Part shown: positions 1-6,681 of the stretch, one piece after another
How the letters are laid out: the number at the start of each line of letters is the position of its first letter
Position numbering within the stretch: position 1 is the stretch's first letter
Assembly: GCA_028817635.1 (NCBI GenBank)
Contig: JAPPPH010000383.1
Location: forward strand, 1 to 7,701
DNA from: Verrucomicrobiales bacterium
GTDB lineage: Bacteria; Verrucomicrobiota; Verrucomicrobiia; Limisphaerales; UBA1096
Direction: 5' to 3'
Length of the DNA stretch: 7,701 nt
The notes under the pieces: model-generated
The model's database searches: none
Seen by the model: only the letters and a program-made list of their open reading frames with translations
What the model was told of the DNA's origin: nothing
Program-made: the position numbers and the translations under genes

Positions 1-2
1 TC

Positions 3-977
3 CTCGTCACATTGGTGGCGCTGAATCTCTTTGGACTGTTCGAGGTCACGCTGGGTTCAGTGGGTGTGGCGGCCGGTTCGGTTGCATCGAAAGAGGGGGC
101 AGGTGGCGCTTTTTTCAACGGCGTGCTGGCGACGATTTTGGCGACGCCCTGCACAGCACCATTTTTGGCCCCGGCGTTGGGCTTCGCATTTTTGCAATCA
201 AGCGGGGTGATTGTGATGATGTTTGTCGCTGTGGCAGTGGGGCTTGCGCTGCCGTATGTCGTCCTCAGTTGGAATCCGAAGTGGCTTCGTTTATTACCGA
301 AGCCGGGGCCGTGGATGGAAAAGTTCAAAATTGCCATGGGATTCCCGATGCTCGGGACGGCGATGTGGCTTTTCATGCTGACCTATGAATATTACGGCGA
401 CCGGATTTTGTGGTTTGGGATTTTTCTAACCCTGCTGGCGATGGCGGTCTGGATTTTTGGCGAGTTTTTTCAGCGTGGCACACGACGCAAAGGGCTTGCG
501 CTGGCGATGGCGGGATTGATGACGTTGGGTGGTGTGGTGTTCGGATTGGAAGGGCAGTTGCAGTGGCGTAACCCAATCGACCCGAATTCAAAGTCAGCCG
601 GCGTGGTGCAGGATTTCCCCGGGGGGATCGAGTGGCACACATGGTCACCCGAGGCGGTTGCCGCGGCACGGGAAAATGGCCAGCCGGTGCTGGTTGATTT
701 CACAGCCAAGTGGTGTGTGACCTGCATCGCCAACAAAAAAACCAGCATCGACATTGAGTCCGTCCGGGCCGTAATGACGGAGAAGAATGTAAAGGCGTTC
801 CGCGCCGACTACACGAGACGACCGGACTACATCACTCACGAGTTGAACAGGTGGAACCGGGCAGGGGTTCCGTTGGTGCTGGTGTTTTCGCCGGAAACGG
901 GTCAGCAGGCACAGGTGCTGCCCGAGGTGCTCACGCCGGGCATTGTGTTGGACGCGCTAAAGAAGGCTGCCGGTTGA
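3..977 (+). CDS. dsbD: DsbD-like thiol:disulfide interchange protein, C-terminal part (5' truncated)
   Basis: The reading frame is open from the left edge (first full codon at 3) to a TGA at 975-977, so the true start lies outside the window. DsbD-family proteins carry electrons from cytoplasmic thioredoxin across the inner membrane to periplasmic thiol partners. Counting residues from codon 12, a TPCTAP motif at about 45-50 carries one of the paired membrane cysteines typical of the family. Hydrophobic segments follow at roughly 64-85, 108-124, 132-150 and 162-178. After a short linker comes a thioredoxin-like domain with the redox motif WCVTC (cysteines about 235 and 238), preceded by VDFTAK as in the DsbD gamma domain. 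The partner membrane cysteine and any N-terminal periplasmic domain would lie upstream. The gene converges on the LysE-family gene, with 28 bp between them. The family call is firm; the exact role (DsbD or ScsB-like) is not settled. Confidence 0.88.
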   Translation, partial: LVTLVALNLFGLFEVTLGSVGVAAGSVASKEGAGGAFFNGVLATILATPCTAPFLAPALGFAFLQSSGVIVMMFVAVAVGLALPYVVLSWNPKWLRLLPKPGPWMEKFKIAMGFPMLGTAMWLFMLTYEYYGDRILWFGIFLTLLAMAVWIFGEFFQRGTRRKGLALAMAGLMTLGGVVFGLEGQLQWRNPIDPNSKSAGVVQDFPGGIEWHTWSPEAVAAARENGQPVLVDFTAKWCVTCIANKKTSIDIESVRAVMTEKNVKAFRADYTRRPDYITHELNRWNRAGVPLVLVFSPETGQQAQVLPEVLTPGIVLDALKKAAG

Positions 978-980
978 CCT

Positions 981-1000
981 TTGGCCAAGCGCTTGGCCAA
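981..1000. terminator. Perfect 20-bp palindrome in convergent gap, possible bidirectional terminator
   Basis: The 28-bp gap between the converging dsbD-like stop (977) and the LysE-family stop (1006) is nearly filled by a perfect palindrome made of two TTGGCCAA units separated by GCGC. In RNA from either strand it can fold into an 8-bp stem with a 4-nt loop, and its place between convergent genes suits a shared terminator. No T-tract follows on either side, so it is not a classical intrinsic terminator. It is also two copies of the motif repeated through the window, and that may be its primary identity. Confidence 0.4.
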
Positions 1001-1005
1001 GCGGG

Positions 1006-1668
1006 TTAGTTGCCTTGAGCGACCGTACCGATCAATCGCACGGCGATCACGACGGCAAGCAGCAGCAACAGGATGCCGGAGACTTGGGAAAAGTTTACGA
1101 GTGTCTTGTCCGAGAAACGGTTGCGAACGCGGGCGCTGCCGATACAAAGCAGGGTGAACCAGGCGCCGATGCCAAGGCCGGCACCTCCGGCGCAGGCCAT
1201 GCGGCTTTGCCAGGCCGGTTGCAGCGTGCCGTTGGCCAAGAGCACGGCGGCGATCATGATCCAGAATAGGAGGACGTTGGGATTGACCAGAACACGAACG
1301 AAGCCGGTCCAAAATGCCGTGTGCGGGTGGAGTCGCTGCTCGACGACCTTGGCGCGTTTGCCTTGAACGGCAACCGTGTTTGTCATCAGGTATTTCACAC
1401 CGAAAAAGCTGACGGCCAGCAGGCTGATCAGTTCGACTGTTGCCCGGAGTATCTTGTGGTCAAATAAATTTGCGAATCCACCGAACGCGATGATGCAGTA
1501 GATCAACTCCATGATCAGTGCCCCGGCTGACATGATGAACGCACGCTTGCGGCCGGAGTGGATTCCCTCCTCCATGATCGCGACGTTTACCGGCCCGACA
1601 GGCACGGCGCAAATGAAGCCGGTCAGTGCCCCGGCGCCAATCGCCATGGCGTACTGGTCGGGTGTCAC
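1006..1668 (-). CDS. LysE/RhtB-family amino-acid exporter
   Basis: Encodes 220 aa, close to the usual 200-220 of LysE/RhtB exporters, which move amino acids or similar small metabolites out across the inner membrane. The N-terminal segment contains a PVGPVN motif near residues 22-27, followed by a basic GRKRAF stretch. Both are hallmarks of the family. About six hydrophobic segments can be seen, including ones near 9-30, 42-65, 78-98, 130-147, 158-178 and 190-212. The GTG start at 1668 is preceded on the minus strand by a GGAAGGAA purine tract at suitable spacing; an ATG seven codons later is the alternative. It begins 18 bp after the pssA stop, so it is probably the last gene of the minus-strand operon. 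The substrate cannot be read from the sequence. Confidence 0.85.
   Translation of the reverse strand: MTPDQYAMAIGAGALTGFICAVPVGPVNVAIMEEGIHSGRKRAFIMSAGALIMELIYCIIAFGGFANLFDHKILRATVELISLLAVSFFGVKYLMTNTVAVQGKRAKVVEQRLHPHTAFWTGFVRVLVNPNVLLFWIMIAAVLLANGTLQPAWQSRMACAGGAGLGIGAWFTLLCIGSARVRNRFSDKTLVNFSQVSGILLLLLAVVIAVRLIGTVAQGN
1232..1239. repeat. TTGGCCAA palindrome copy
   Basis: A single exact copy of the window-wide TTGGCCAA motif inside the LysE-family gene, where it encodes Leu-Ala-Asn on the minus strand. The flanks match the extended consensus less well than the other copies. Confidence 0.6.
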
Positions 1669-1686
1669 TGTGTGGTTCCTTCCGGA

Positions 1687-2535
1687 CTATTCCTCGTCAA
1701 AGTCTTCCTCTTCAATTTCCCTCCTTAATTTCCGAGATAATCTGGGTCGGATGAATCCGTACACGAGGTACGAGGTGAAAATCACCGGCAACACGACCGG
1801 AACGATGTATTCCCAAAGCACCACAAGGCAGGCCACTCCGGTCACGACAACGACGAACTTGGTGAACGGCCTGCGTGTTCGGAAGTCGAGTTTTTTGAAC
1901 GCCGGGTATTTTACCTCGCTGACCATCATCACCGAGAGGAACACGAGCACCGAGAGCAGCACCCAGCGCCACACGGTGTCGGTCATTTCCTTACCCTCGA
2001 GCCAAATAAAAAAAATGGTCAACGATGCGACCAGCGCCGCCGAGGCGGGGATTGGGAAGCCCAGAAATTCCTTGTTGTTGCCTGTGTTCGGCATCGCGGC
2101 GAGGCAGTTGTAGCGGGCGAGTCGGAGGGCGCCACAAAGCAGGTAGACGGAGGCGACCACCAGCCCCAGTCGCTCGAATTCGTGGAGGATCACCCGCTGC
2201 ATCAAAAACGCCGGCGCGGCACCAAAGGAGATGATATCGGCCAGCGAATCGAATTGAAGACCGAACGGGCTCTCCTTGCCAATGAGTCGCGCGATCCGGC
2301 CGTCGAGTCCGTCGAAAACAAATGCACCCAAAATCAACCAAAGCGCCGGCATGATCGTTTCCGCATCGAATGACGTCTCCGTACCCACAGGTGGAGTGAC
2401 CTTGACGATGTACCATAGCGCGAGAAATCCGCACAACAAGTTACCGGCCGTCATCAGGTTTGGCAGGAAGTATATCCGAAGCCGTTCCCCATTGTTGTTG
2501 GGTTCCTGATTTGTTGCTGTTGGGTCGTTGCTCAA
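1687..2535 (-). CDS. pssA: CDP-diacylglycerol--serine O-phosphatidyltransferase
   Basis: This inner-membrane enzyme joins CDP-diacylglycerol and serine to make phosphatidylserine, the precursor of phosphatidylethanolamine. The 282-aa protein has the complete CDP-alcohol phosphotransferase signature: D75, D78-G79, A82-R83, G92, D96 and D100 with exact family spacing. The N-terminal LPNLMTAGNLLCGFLA stretch (24-39) is typical of the serine-specific branch, which is why PssA is preferred over PgsA. Several membrane segments follow, and the C-terminus is highly charged and acidic. The start is uncertain. TTG at 2535 fits the family N-terminus but has no clear ribosome-binding site; two ATT codons sit just upstream, and a stop at 2578-2580 limits further extension. 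It lies 54 bp downstream of the AI-2E-family stop. Confidence 0.9.
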   Translation of the reverse strand: MSNDPTATNQEPNNNGERLRIYFLPNLMTAGNLLCGFLALWYIVKVTPPVGTETSFDAETIMPALWLILGAFVFDGLDGRIARLIGKESPFGLQFDSLADIISFGAAPAFLMQRVILHEFERLGLVVASVYLLCGALRLARYNCLAAMPNTGNNKEFLGFPIPASAALVASLTIFFIWLEGKEMTDTVWRWVLLSVLVFLSVMMVSEVKYPAFKKLDFRTRRPFTKFVVVVTGVACLVVLWEYIVPVVLPVIFTSYLVYGFIRPRLSRKLRREIEEEDFDEE

Positions 2536-2542
2536 AATAATG

Positions 2543-2554
2543 CGCGCCGGCGCG
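2543..2554. repeat. 12-bp GC-only palindrome upstream of pssA
   Basis: CGCGCCGGCGCG is a perfect palindrome 7 bases upstream of the proposed pssA TTG start, where a Shine-Dalgarno sequence would normally lie. In RNA it could form only a short hairpin. It might affect pssA translation or be chance in GC-rich DNA. Confidence 0.3.
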
Positions 2555-2589
2555 TGATTACTGGATTGTGCGCCCGGTTAAAAGCCGAA

Positions 2590-3792
2590 TCACGAGGTTG
2601 CCGCACCTTCGTTTCCATCGTTGGCATGGACTCGGTCGACCCAGACATAGCGGAACATCAGCGTCCGTAGTGCCGCCGTCAGTGGAATGGCCAACACGCC
2701 ACCGACGATTCCGCCGAGTAGTGTTGTTCCAATCATGATCGCGACGATGATCGTAAGCGGGTGCAGGCCCACTCGATCACCGATAATCTTCGGGGAGATG
2801 AACAGCCCCTCCATTGCTTGTACTGCCGCAAACCAAACCAGAATCAGGATCGGTTTCAGCCATCCGTCATCCGGCACAAACTGTACCATCGAGAGTATGA
2901 ATGCCGGGATGATACTCAGCGCGACGCCAAGGTAGGGTATGATCCCGAGTAGGCCTGCCATGACGCCAAGGAGAATGGCGTAATCCAATCCCAGCGCGAG
3001 GAAACCCACGGTCAGGAGCGCACCGACACACATCGCGACGAGCACCTGACTACGGAAGAATACGATCAGGCAGTCGTTGATCGCGTGCAGTACGAACACG
3101 ATCTCGTCCTTGACCGTTGACTCGCGCACCGGCAGGTAATCCGTCCAGTTACGCTTGATACTGCGTTTCTCCAGCAGGAAATAAAAAACGTAGACCGGTA
3201 CCAGAGCGAGACCGGCAAGGAAGCCGAACAGCGAAGACACTTTTTTCAATTGCTCAAGCAGCCATGCGGAAATCTTGGAGACAGCGCTGACTGTGAACTC
3301 CCGTGCCTTTTCGTTCGTTAAACCAACGCTCTGCACCCACTCCTTCGAGGTCTCGAACCAGACTGTGCTGGGCGGGGTGTTGGTGGACGTACTCGGTGCG
3401 CCCGTTTGCATCAGGGTGGTGACTTTTTCCTGAAACACCTTGGCTTTTTTCGGGAACTCCGTCGTGAGTTTACTCGCCTGACCGATCAACGCCGGCACCA
3501 CCGAGGCCACCAATCCACCCACGAGCAGGAGCGCAATCGTAAAGACGAGGATGATCGCGCTTTGGCGTCGCATGCCGCGTTTTCTGTGAAACCAATCGAC
3601 GAGAGGATCGAGCAGGTAGGCGACGATGCCGGCGATCGCCAGAGGCACGAGCACCGACGACAGGGTGTTCACCACCCACGCTACGCCGAGCAGCAGCAGC
3701 GCGATGAGCGCTAGCAGAATTCCAACCGCCAAAGCCGTGACCGAGGTCCAGAGGATCTTCGCCTGCTTTTCGGTTGGGGGTGGAAACGCCAT
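2590..3792 (-). CDS. AI-2E family transporter (UPF0118) membrane protein
   Basis: A 400-aa polytopic inner-membrane protein. The N-terminus has two hydrophobic stretches and an IVAYLLDPLVDWF segment (about 56-68), typical of the family. A long hydrophilic loop follows at about 105-190. The C-terminal half has clustered membrane segments with a GLFISPKIIGDRVGLHP motif (about 330-346) and a final hydrophobic block of GG(I/V)-rich repeats. The family includes TqsA (autoinducer-2 export) and sodium/proton antiporter-like members, so the substrate is not predictable. The ATG at 3792 and a TTG one codon upstream (3795) are both possible; an AGGA sits 10 and 7 nt before them respectively. The gene starts 3-6 bp after the proC stop, suggesting translational coupling. 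Confidence 0.88.
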   Translation of the reverse strand: MAFPPPTEKQAKILWTSVTALAVGILLALIALLLLGVAWVVNTLSSVLVPLAIAGIVAYLLDPLVDWFHRKRGMRRQSAIILVFTIALLLVGGLVASVVPALIGQASKLTTEFPKKAKVFQEKVTTLMQTGAPSTSTNTPPSTVWFETSKEWVQSVGLTNEKAREFTVSAVSKISAWLLEQLKKVSSLFGFLAGLALVPVYVFYFLLEKRSIKRNWTDYLPVRESTVKDEIVFVLHAINDCLIVFFRSQVLVAMCVGALLTVGFLALGLDYAILLGVMAGLLGIIPYLGVALSIIPAFILSMVQFVPDDGWLKPILILVWFAAVQAMEGLFISPKIIGDRVGLHPLTIIVAIMIGTTLLGGIVGGVLAIPLTAALRTLMFRYVWVDRVHANDGNEGAATS

Positions 3793-3798
3793 CAATAT

Positions 3799-4614
3799 TT
3801 AATCCTGACCAAGCTCGGTGGCCCGTGCAGCTGAAGCCCGTACGGCGTTGATCATGGCGTTTCGGACGCCGCCTTCCTCCAATTCGTGTACGCCTTCGAT
3901 CGTTGTTCCACCCGGGCTGCAAACCATGTCCTTGAGTTCGCCGGGGTGTTTGCCGGTTTCCAGTACCATCTTCGCGGCGCCGAGCATGGTTTGCGCGGCA
4001 AGACGCGTGGCGATGTCGCGAGGTAGACCCGCTGCGACGCCGCCGTCGCTCAATGCGTCGATCACGGTATAGCCGTAAGCAGGGCCGCTGCCGCTGAGTC
4101 CGGTCACGGCGTCGATTAAATTCTCCTTCACCTCATAGGCGATACCGACGGATGAGAGCAGGCGGTTCACCTGTACGCCATCCTCCGCGGTGGCCGCTTG
4201 GCCAAGTGCGTACCCACAGGCGCCCTCGCCAACCAATGCTGGCGTGTTGGGCATCACTCGAACCACGCGGGCACGCCGGCCGCATGCATCATCGAGCTTG
4301 GCCAAGCGCACACCGGCCAGAATGGAGATGACGAGGTGTTCGTCGGTAAATTGTTCACGCACCGCCTCGGTGGCTTCATCGATTTGATACGGCTTGAATG
4401 CCAAAAAAATGACTCTGGCCTTGGCCAAAACGTCGGCGTTGGAATCGGTGGTCTCGCAGCCAAGCGCTTGGCCAAAGGCATCCCGCCCGGCAGCAATCGG
4501 ATCACTGGCGATCATGTTTTCCGGGGTGGCCAATCCGGCATTCACCAGTCCCTTGGCCAAAGCGGCTGCCATCTTCCCCGCACCAATGAAACCGATGGAA
4601 AGTGTTTCAGTCAC
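3799..4614 (-). CDS. proC: Pyrroline-5-carboxylate reductase
   Basis: Catalyses the last step of proline synthesis, NAD(P)H-dependent reduction of pyrroline-5-carboxylate to proline, in the cytoplasm. The N-terminus has a Rossmann nucleotide-binding loop GFIGAGKM (about 8-15). A central VMPNTP motif, the GLSGSGPAY stretch and the C-terminal signature SPGGTTIEGVHELEEGGVR (about 233-251) are all diagnostic. GTG at 4614 gives 271 aa, matching the usual length of about 270. The frame stays open upstream into the 3' end of eda, but that extension does not resemble ProC and is not included. No strong ribosome-binding site is visible. The gene lies 53 bp after eda and contains five exact TTGGCCAA palindromes, the densest concentration in the window. 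Confidence 0.95.
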   Translation of the reverse strand: MTETLSIGFIGAGKMAAALAKGLVNAGLATPENMIASDPIAAGRDAFGQALGCETTDSNADVLAKARVIFLAFKPYQIDEATEAVREQFTDEHLVISILAGVRLAKLDDACGRRARVVRVMPNTPALVGEGACGYALGQAATAEDGVQVNRLLSSVGIAYEVKENLIDAVTGLSGSGPAYGYTVIDALSDGGVAAGLPRDIATRLAAQTMLGAAKMVLETGKHPGELKDMVCSPGGTTIEGVHELEEGGVRNAMINAVRASAARATELGQD

Positions 4615-4724
4615 AGCAGGTTGAGTATCAAAACAGGTACTGGCAGTAAAGCCCTTTGGCCAAGCGATCAGCGGCCCAGCTTGGTTTTCAGCTCGGCCAA
4701 CTTGTCTGTATGCTGCTTGGCCAA
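4198..4724. repeat. Cluster of seven TTGGCCAA palindromes
   Basis: Exact copies start at 4198, 4298, 4421, 4468, 4553, 4656 and 4717: five in proC, one in the eda-proC gap just after the eda stop, and one in the 3' end of eda. Several extend to GCTTGGCCAAGCG. The copy at 4468 is preceded by GCCAAGC, giving a second palindrome GCCAAGCGCTTGGC at 4459-4472. On the coding strand they read Leu-Ala-Lys at 4298, 4421, 4553 and 4717, but (Leu/Phe)-Gly-Gln at 4198 and 4468. Two frames are used, which argues against a purely protein-level cause. Spacing is irregular. Confidence 0.85.
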
Positions 4725-5327
4725 GCGCTCCAGTTCGGGCCAATTTTCGCTCTCGATGATCTTTTTTTTCAACAGCGATGAACCGATGCCAAGCGCGGCC
4801 GAGCCGGCTGCGAGGAACGACTCCATCGTGTCGAGGTTTACCCCGCCGGTGGGGATGATGCGCAGGTGCGTCAGCGGAGCGAGCAGCGACTTGATGTAGC
4901 CGGGGCCAAGTGTGTCCGCCGGGAAAATTTTGATGAAATCAGAGCCGGCCTCGTGGGCGGTTTGTGCCTCGGTGGGCGTGTAAGCGCCGAGCATGACCGG
5001 TCGGTCGAGTGCGTGTGCGGCCTCAACCAAAGAGGGCTTGGTCACGGGGCTGATGACGTATTTGGCCCCGGCATCGATGGCGGCTCGGCAGGTGTCGTCG
5101 TCGATTACCGTACCGACGCCGAGCAGGATGTCGTTGCCCATTTCGCGGTCAATCTCCCGAATGGCATCGAGCGCGTTGGGGATCGTCATGGTCAACTCGA
5201 CGGCACGAATGCCCCCGTCGACCAACGCCTTGGCGAGCGGCAACGCCAGCTCGGTGCGGGGCACGCGTACGATGGCCACGAGACCTTCGTTAATAATGTC
5301 GCCGCAGATGCTTTCGCGTTCGCTCAT
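4668..5327 (-). CDS. eda: KDPG/KHG-type class I aldolase (Eda family)
   Basis: Predicted to cleave a 2-keto-3-deoxy sugar acid phosphate such as KDPG to pyruvate and glyceraldehyde-3-phosphate, or the related 4-hydroxy-2-oxoglutarate, in the cytoplasm. The 219-aa length is normal for the family. The Schiff-base lysine is K133 in FIKIFPA and the catalytic glutamate is E44 in VELTM. GVGTV (70-74), ISPVTKP (92-98) and PTGGV (159-163) follow as in other TIM-barrel aldolases of this family. The position matching the TLRT arginine of E. coli KDPG aldolase reads TMTI here, so the preferred substrate may differ. No edd gene is in view. The ATG at 5327 overlaps the upstream gene's TGA by 4 bp (ATGA), a sign of translational coupling. 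Near the 3' end an A8 run encodes three lysines. Confidence 0.88.
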   Translation of the reverse strand: MSERESICGDIINEGLVAIVRVPRTELALPLAKALVDGGIRAVELTMTIPNALDAIREIDREMGNDILLGVGTVIDDDTCRAAIDAGAKYVISPVTKPSLVEAAHALDRPVMLGAYTPTEAQTAHEAGSDFIKIFPADTLGPGYIKSLLAPLTHLRIIPTGGVNLDTMESFLAAGSAALGIGSSLLKKKIIESENWPELERLAKQHTDKLAELKTKLGR

Positions 5328-6073
5328 TTTGTTGTTTTGAACCAGCTCGCAGTCTGTTTCACGTTGTGCCGGATTTTTTCGATGGTGATGGTGAATGCGG
5401 CAAACTTGGGTTCGGTCAATTCAATTGTGGACGGAATCATAACGCCGTCCACTTTTTTGTAGTCACGAAAAAGCACGCGGGTTTTAACCTCCATGTTTTG
5501 CATCTCGGCGGTCGAGTCGACGCCGGCGACCATGCCGGTTTTGACGTCAAAAAAGAACGTGTCCGCGTCACCCCTTTTTGGGGTCATCTTGAGTGCGTAA
5601 ACATCCCTGCCAGCGACTTTTTGAACGCCAAGCTGCTCGATCTTGGGATAGTTCTTTTTGTAGTTCAGGTCGGCGTGAAAATCGGCCTCGGTTTTTTTGT
5701 TAATGAGTTCGCGTTCCTTTTTGGGAATGACGTTGCCGTCCGGCGTCTCTGTCCAGCCCTTGTTTCCGTCAAAGACATCCCGCACCACTCCGGCTTCGCC
5801 CAGCGTCAATTCCATTGCCTCGCGGTTCGGGGCGGCGGCTCGGAGGATCACCGGTAATTCGGCGCCGAATGCCGGCATTTTGATTTTGCCAACCGCCTCG
5901 CGGTTTTTAATTTTGAGCATGGCTTTTTTCCCGCCCAGCGCCTTGATGTTACGCTCCAGTACCACGTCGACGGACGGAATTTTCGCCGGTTGTTCCGCGA
6001 TCAGCCCGCCCGCAGACACGCTTATTATCGCGGCTGCCAAGGCTGTTTTTCCAAATCTTGAAAACAAAATCAT
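5324..6073 (-). CDS. Exported LolA/COG2834-like periplasmic protein
   Basis: A 249-aa protein with a clear Sec signal peptide: basic residues near R6 and K9, a hydrophobic stretch at about 10-26 and a likely cleavage after LIA (about 26). There is no lipobox cysteine, so it is probably a soluble periplasmic protein. The mature part begins with a VDVVLERNIKALGGKKA segment, then alternating beta-strand-like stretches including DVFDGNKGW, GRDVYALKMTP, TFFFDVKTGMV and KVDGVMIPSTIEL. This is the pattern of the outer-membrane lipoprotein-sorting/LolA-MucB-like fold, known from many Gram-negatives and often of unknown role. ATG at 6073 is chosen because it places the signal peptide at the N-terminus; a longer frame upstream lacks this logic. 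It is first in the minus-strand operon and overlaps eda by 4 bp. The specific function is unknown. Confidence 0.75.
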   Translation of the reverse strand: MILFSRFGKTALAAAIISVSAGGLIAEQPAKIPSVDVVLERNIKALGGKKAMLKIKNREAVGKIKMPAFGAELPVILRAAAPNREAMELTLGEAGVVRDVFDGNKGWTETPDGNVIPKKERELINKKTEADFHADLNYKKNYPKIEQLGVQKVAGRDVYALKMTPKRGDADTFFFDVKTGMVAGVDSTAEMQNMEVKTRVLFRDYKKVDGVMIPSTIELTEPKFAAFTITIEKIRHNVKQTASWFKTTK

Positions 6074-6190
6074 GTTTGGGTGGCGACAGTTTGGGGATTG
6101 GGCGACGGTTTGGCAACGAAGTTCGCGCTTGTCTGGCTGGGACAAAACAGGTAGCTAATCCGAACCGGGATTCCGGGTTGGGCGCATACC
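6074..6190. promoter_or_regulatory. Divergent intergenic region with a 13-bp direct repeat
   Basis: The 117 bp separate the first genes of two divergent units, so promoters for both are expected here. A near-perfect direct repeat GGCGAC(A/G)GTTTGG lies at 6082-6094 and 6101-6113, 19 bp apart start to start. It is a possible operator close to the minus-strand start. A weak plus-strand promoter candidate is TTGTCT (6129-6134) with GCTAAT (6154-6159), but its 19-bp spacing is long. An imperfect inverted repeat (AACCGG, GATT, CCGGGTT) lies at about 6163-6179, just before the ptsN-like start. No convincing sigma-70 promoter is seen for the minus strand. Confidence 0.4.
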
Positions 6191-6655
6191 ATGGAGCTGG
6201 CTGATTTTCTCACCAAGGAACAAGTCGTTACAGAACTCAAGGCTGCTGATCGCTGGGAGGCTATTGAGGAGTTGATCGATTTGCTCGTCGAGCATGGTCG
6301 AATCAAGTCGGAACACCGCGATGCCATCGTCTCCGTCGTCAAGAAACGCGAAACCTCGATGAGCACGGGAATCGGTTTCGGTATTGGCATCCCGCATGCC
6401 TCGACAGATCTCATCGACGATGTCACCGGGGCGTTCGGCCGGAGCAAGGAGGGGGTCGATTTTGACTCGCTCGACAATCAACCGGTCAAACTCGTTATGC
6501 TGTTCCTTGTTCCCCAGGGGCAATTCCAGAAACACCTGCACACCCTGGCTAAGATCGCCAAGGTGCTTCACAAGAAGGAGTTTCGAAAATCGCTCGAGGA
6601 GGCCGAGGACGCCGCCGAGATGTACCAGATTATTCGCAGCTCGCAGGAGGGCTAA
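6191..6655 (+). CDS. ptsN: PTS EIIA fructose/nitrogen-type protein (PtsN-like)
   Basis: A 154-aa stand-alone EIIA domain of the fructose/nitrogen-regulatory class, a normal length for PtsN. The phosphoacceptor histidine is H69 in GIGIPHAST, preceded by the conserved KRETSMSTGIG region (52-62). A second conserved histidine (H115) lies in KHLHTLAKIA. PtsN-type proteins accept phosphate from an NPr/HPr relay and usually regulate partner proteins such as potassium transporters or kinases rather than transport sugar. No membrane IIB/IIC domain is attached or adjacent, which supports a regulatory role. The ATG at 6191 gives the expected N-terminus but has no obvious ribosome-binding site. It lies upstream of argS with a 53-bp gap. 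The gene symbol is by family resemblance; a fructose-type IIA of another name is possible. Confidence 0.85.
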   Translation: MELADFLTKEQVVTELKAADRWEAIEELIDLLVEHGRIKSEHRDAIVSVVKKRETSMSTGIGFGIGIPHASTDLIDDVTGAFGRSKEGVDFDSLDNQPVKLVMLFLVPQGQFQKHLHTLAKIAKVLHKKEFRKSLEEAEDAAEMYQIIRSSQEG

Positions 6656-6681
6656 GCCCGGCAGTTGCCTTCCTCTCCCAA

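Noticed and set aside
1511..2113. Plus-strand open frame of 200 codons opposite the LysE-family gene and pssA
   Set aside because: Antisense shadow of two well-supported membrane protein genes; no recognisable domain.
2543..2580. Terminator between the AI-2E-family gene and pssA from the GC palindrome followed by ATTATTTT
   Set aside because: The possible stem is only about 4 bp with a tight loop, and the T-rich part overlaps the proposed pssA start within a co-directional gene run.
4198..4724. CRISPR-like array suggested by repeated short motifs
   Set aside because: The repeat is only about 8-14 bp, spacing is irregular, and the copies lie inside intact coding genes.
4615..4743. 43-residue N-terminal extension of proC starting from TTG at 4743
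   Set aside because: It overlaps the 3' end of eda and lacks any resemblance to ProC; the GTG at 4614 gives the normal family length and places the Rossmann loop at the N-terminus. Kept only as part of the frameshift speculation.
4198..4899. Plus-strand open frame of 233 codons opposite proC and eda
   Set aside because: It is antisense to two clearly recognised genes, shows no family features and reflects the GC-rich codon pattern of the opposite strand.
6074..6145. 24-codon N-terminal extension of the exported LolA-like protein
   Set aside because: It would bury the signal peptide behind a hydrophilic stretch; the ATG at 6073 puts the signal peptide at the N-terminus.
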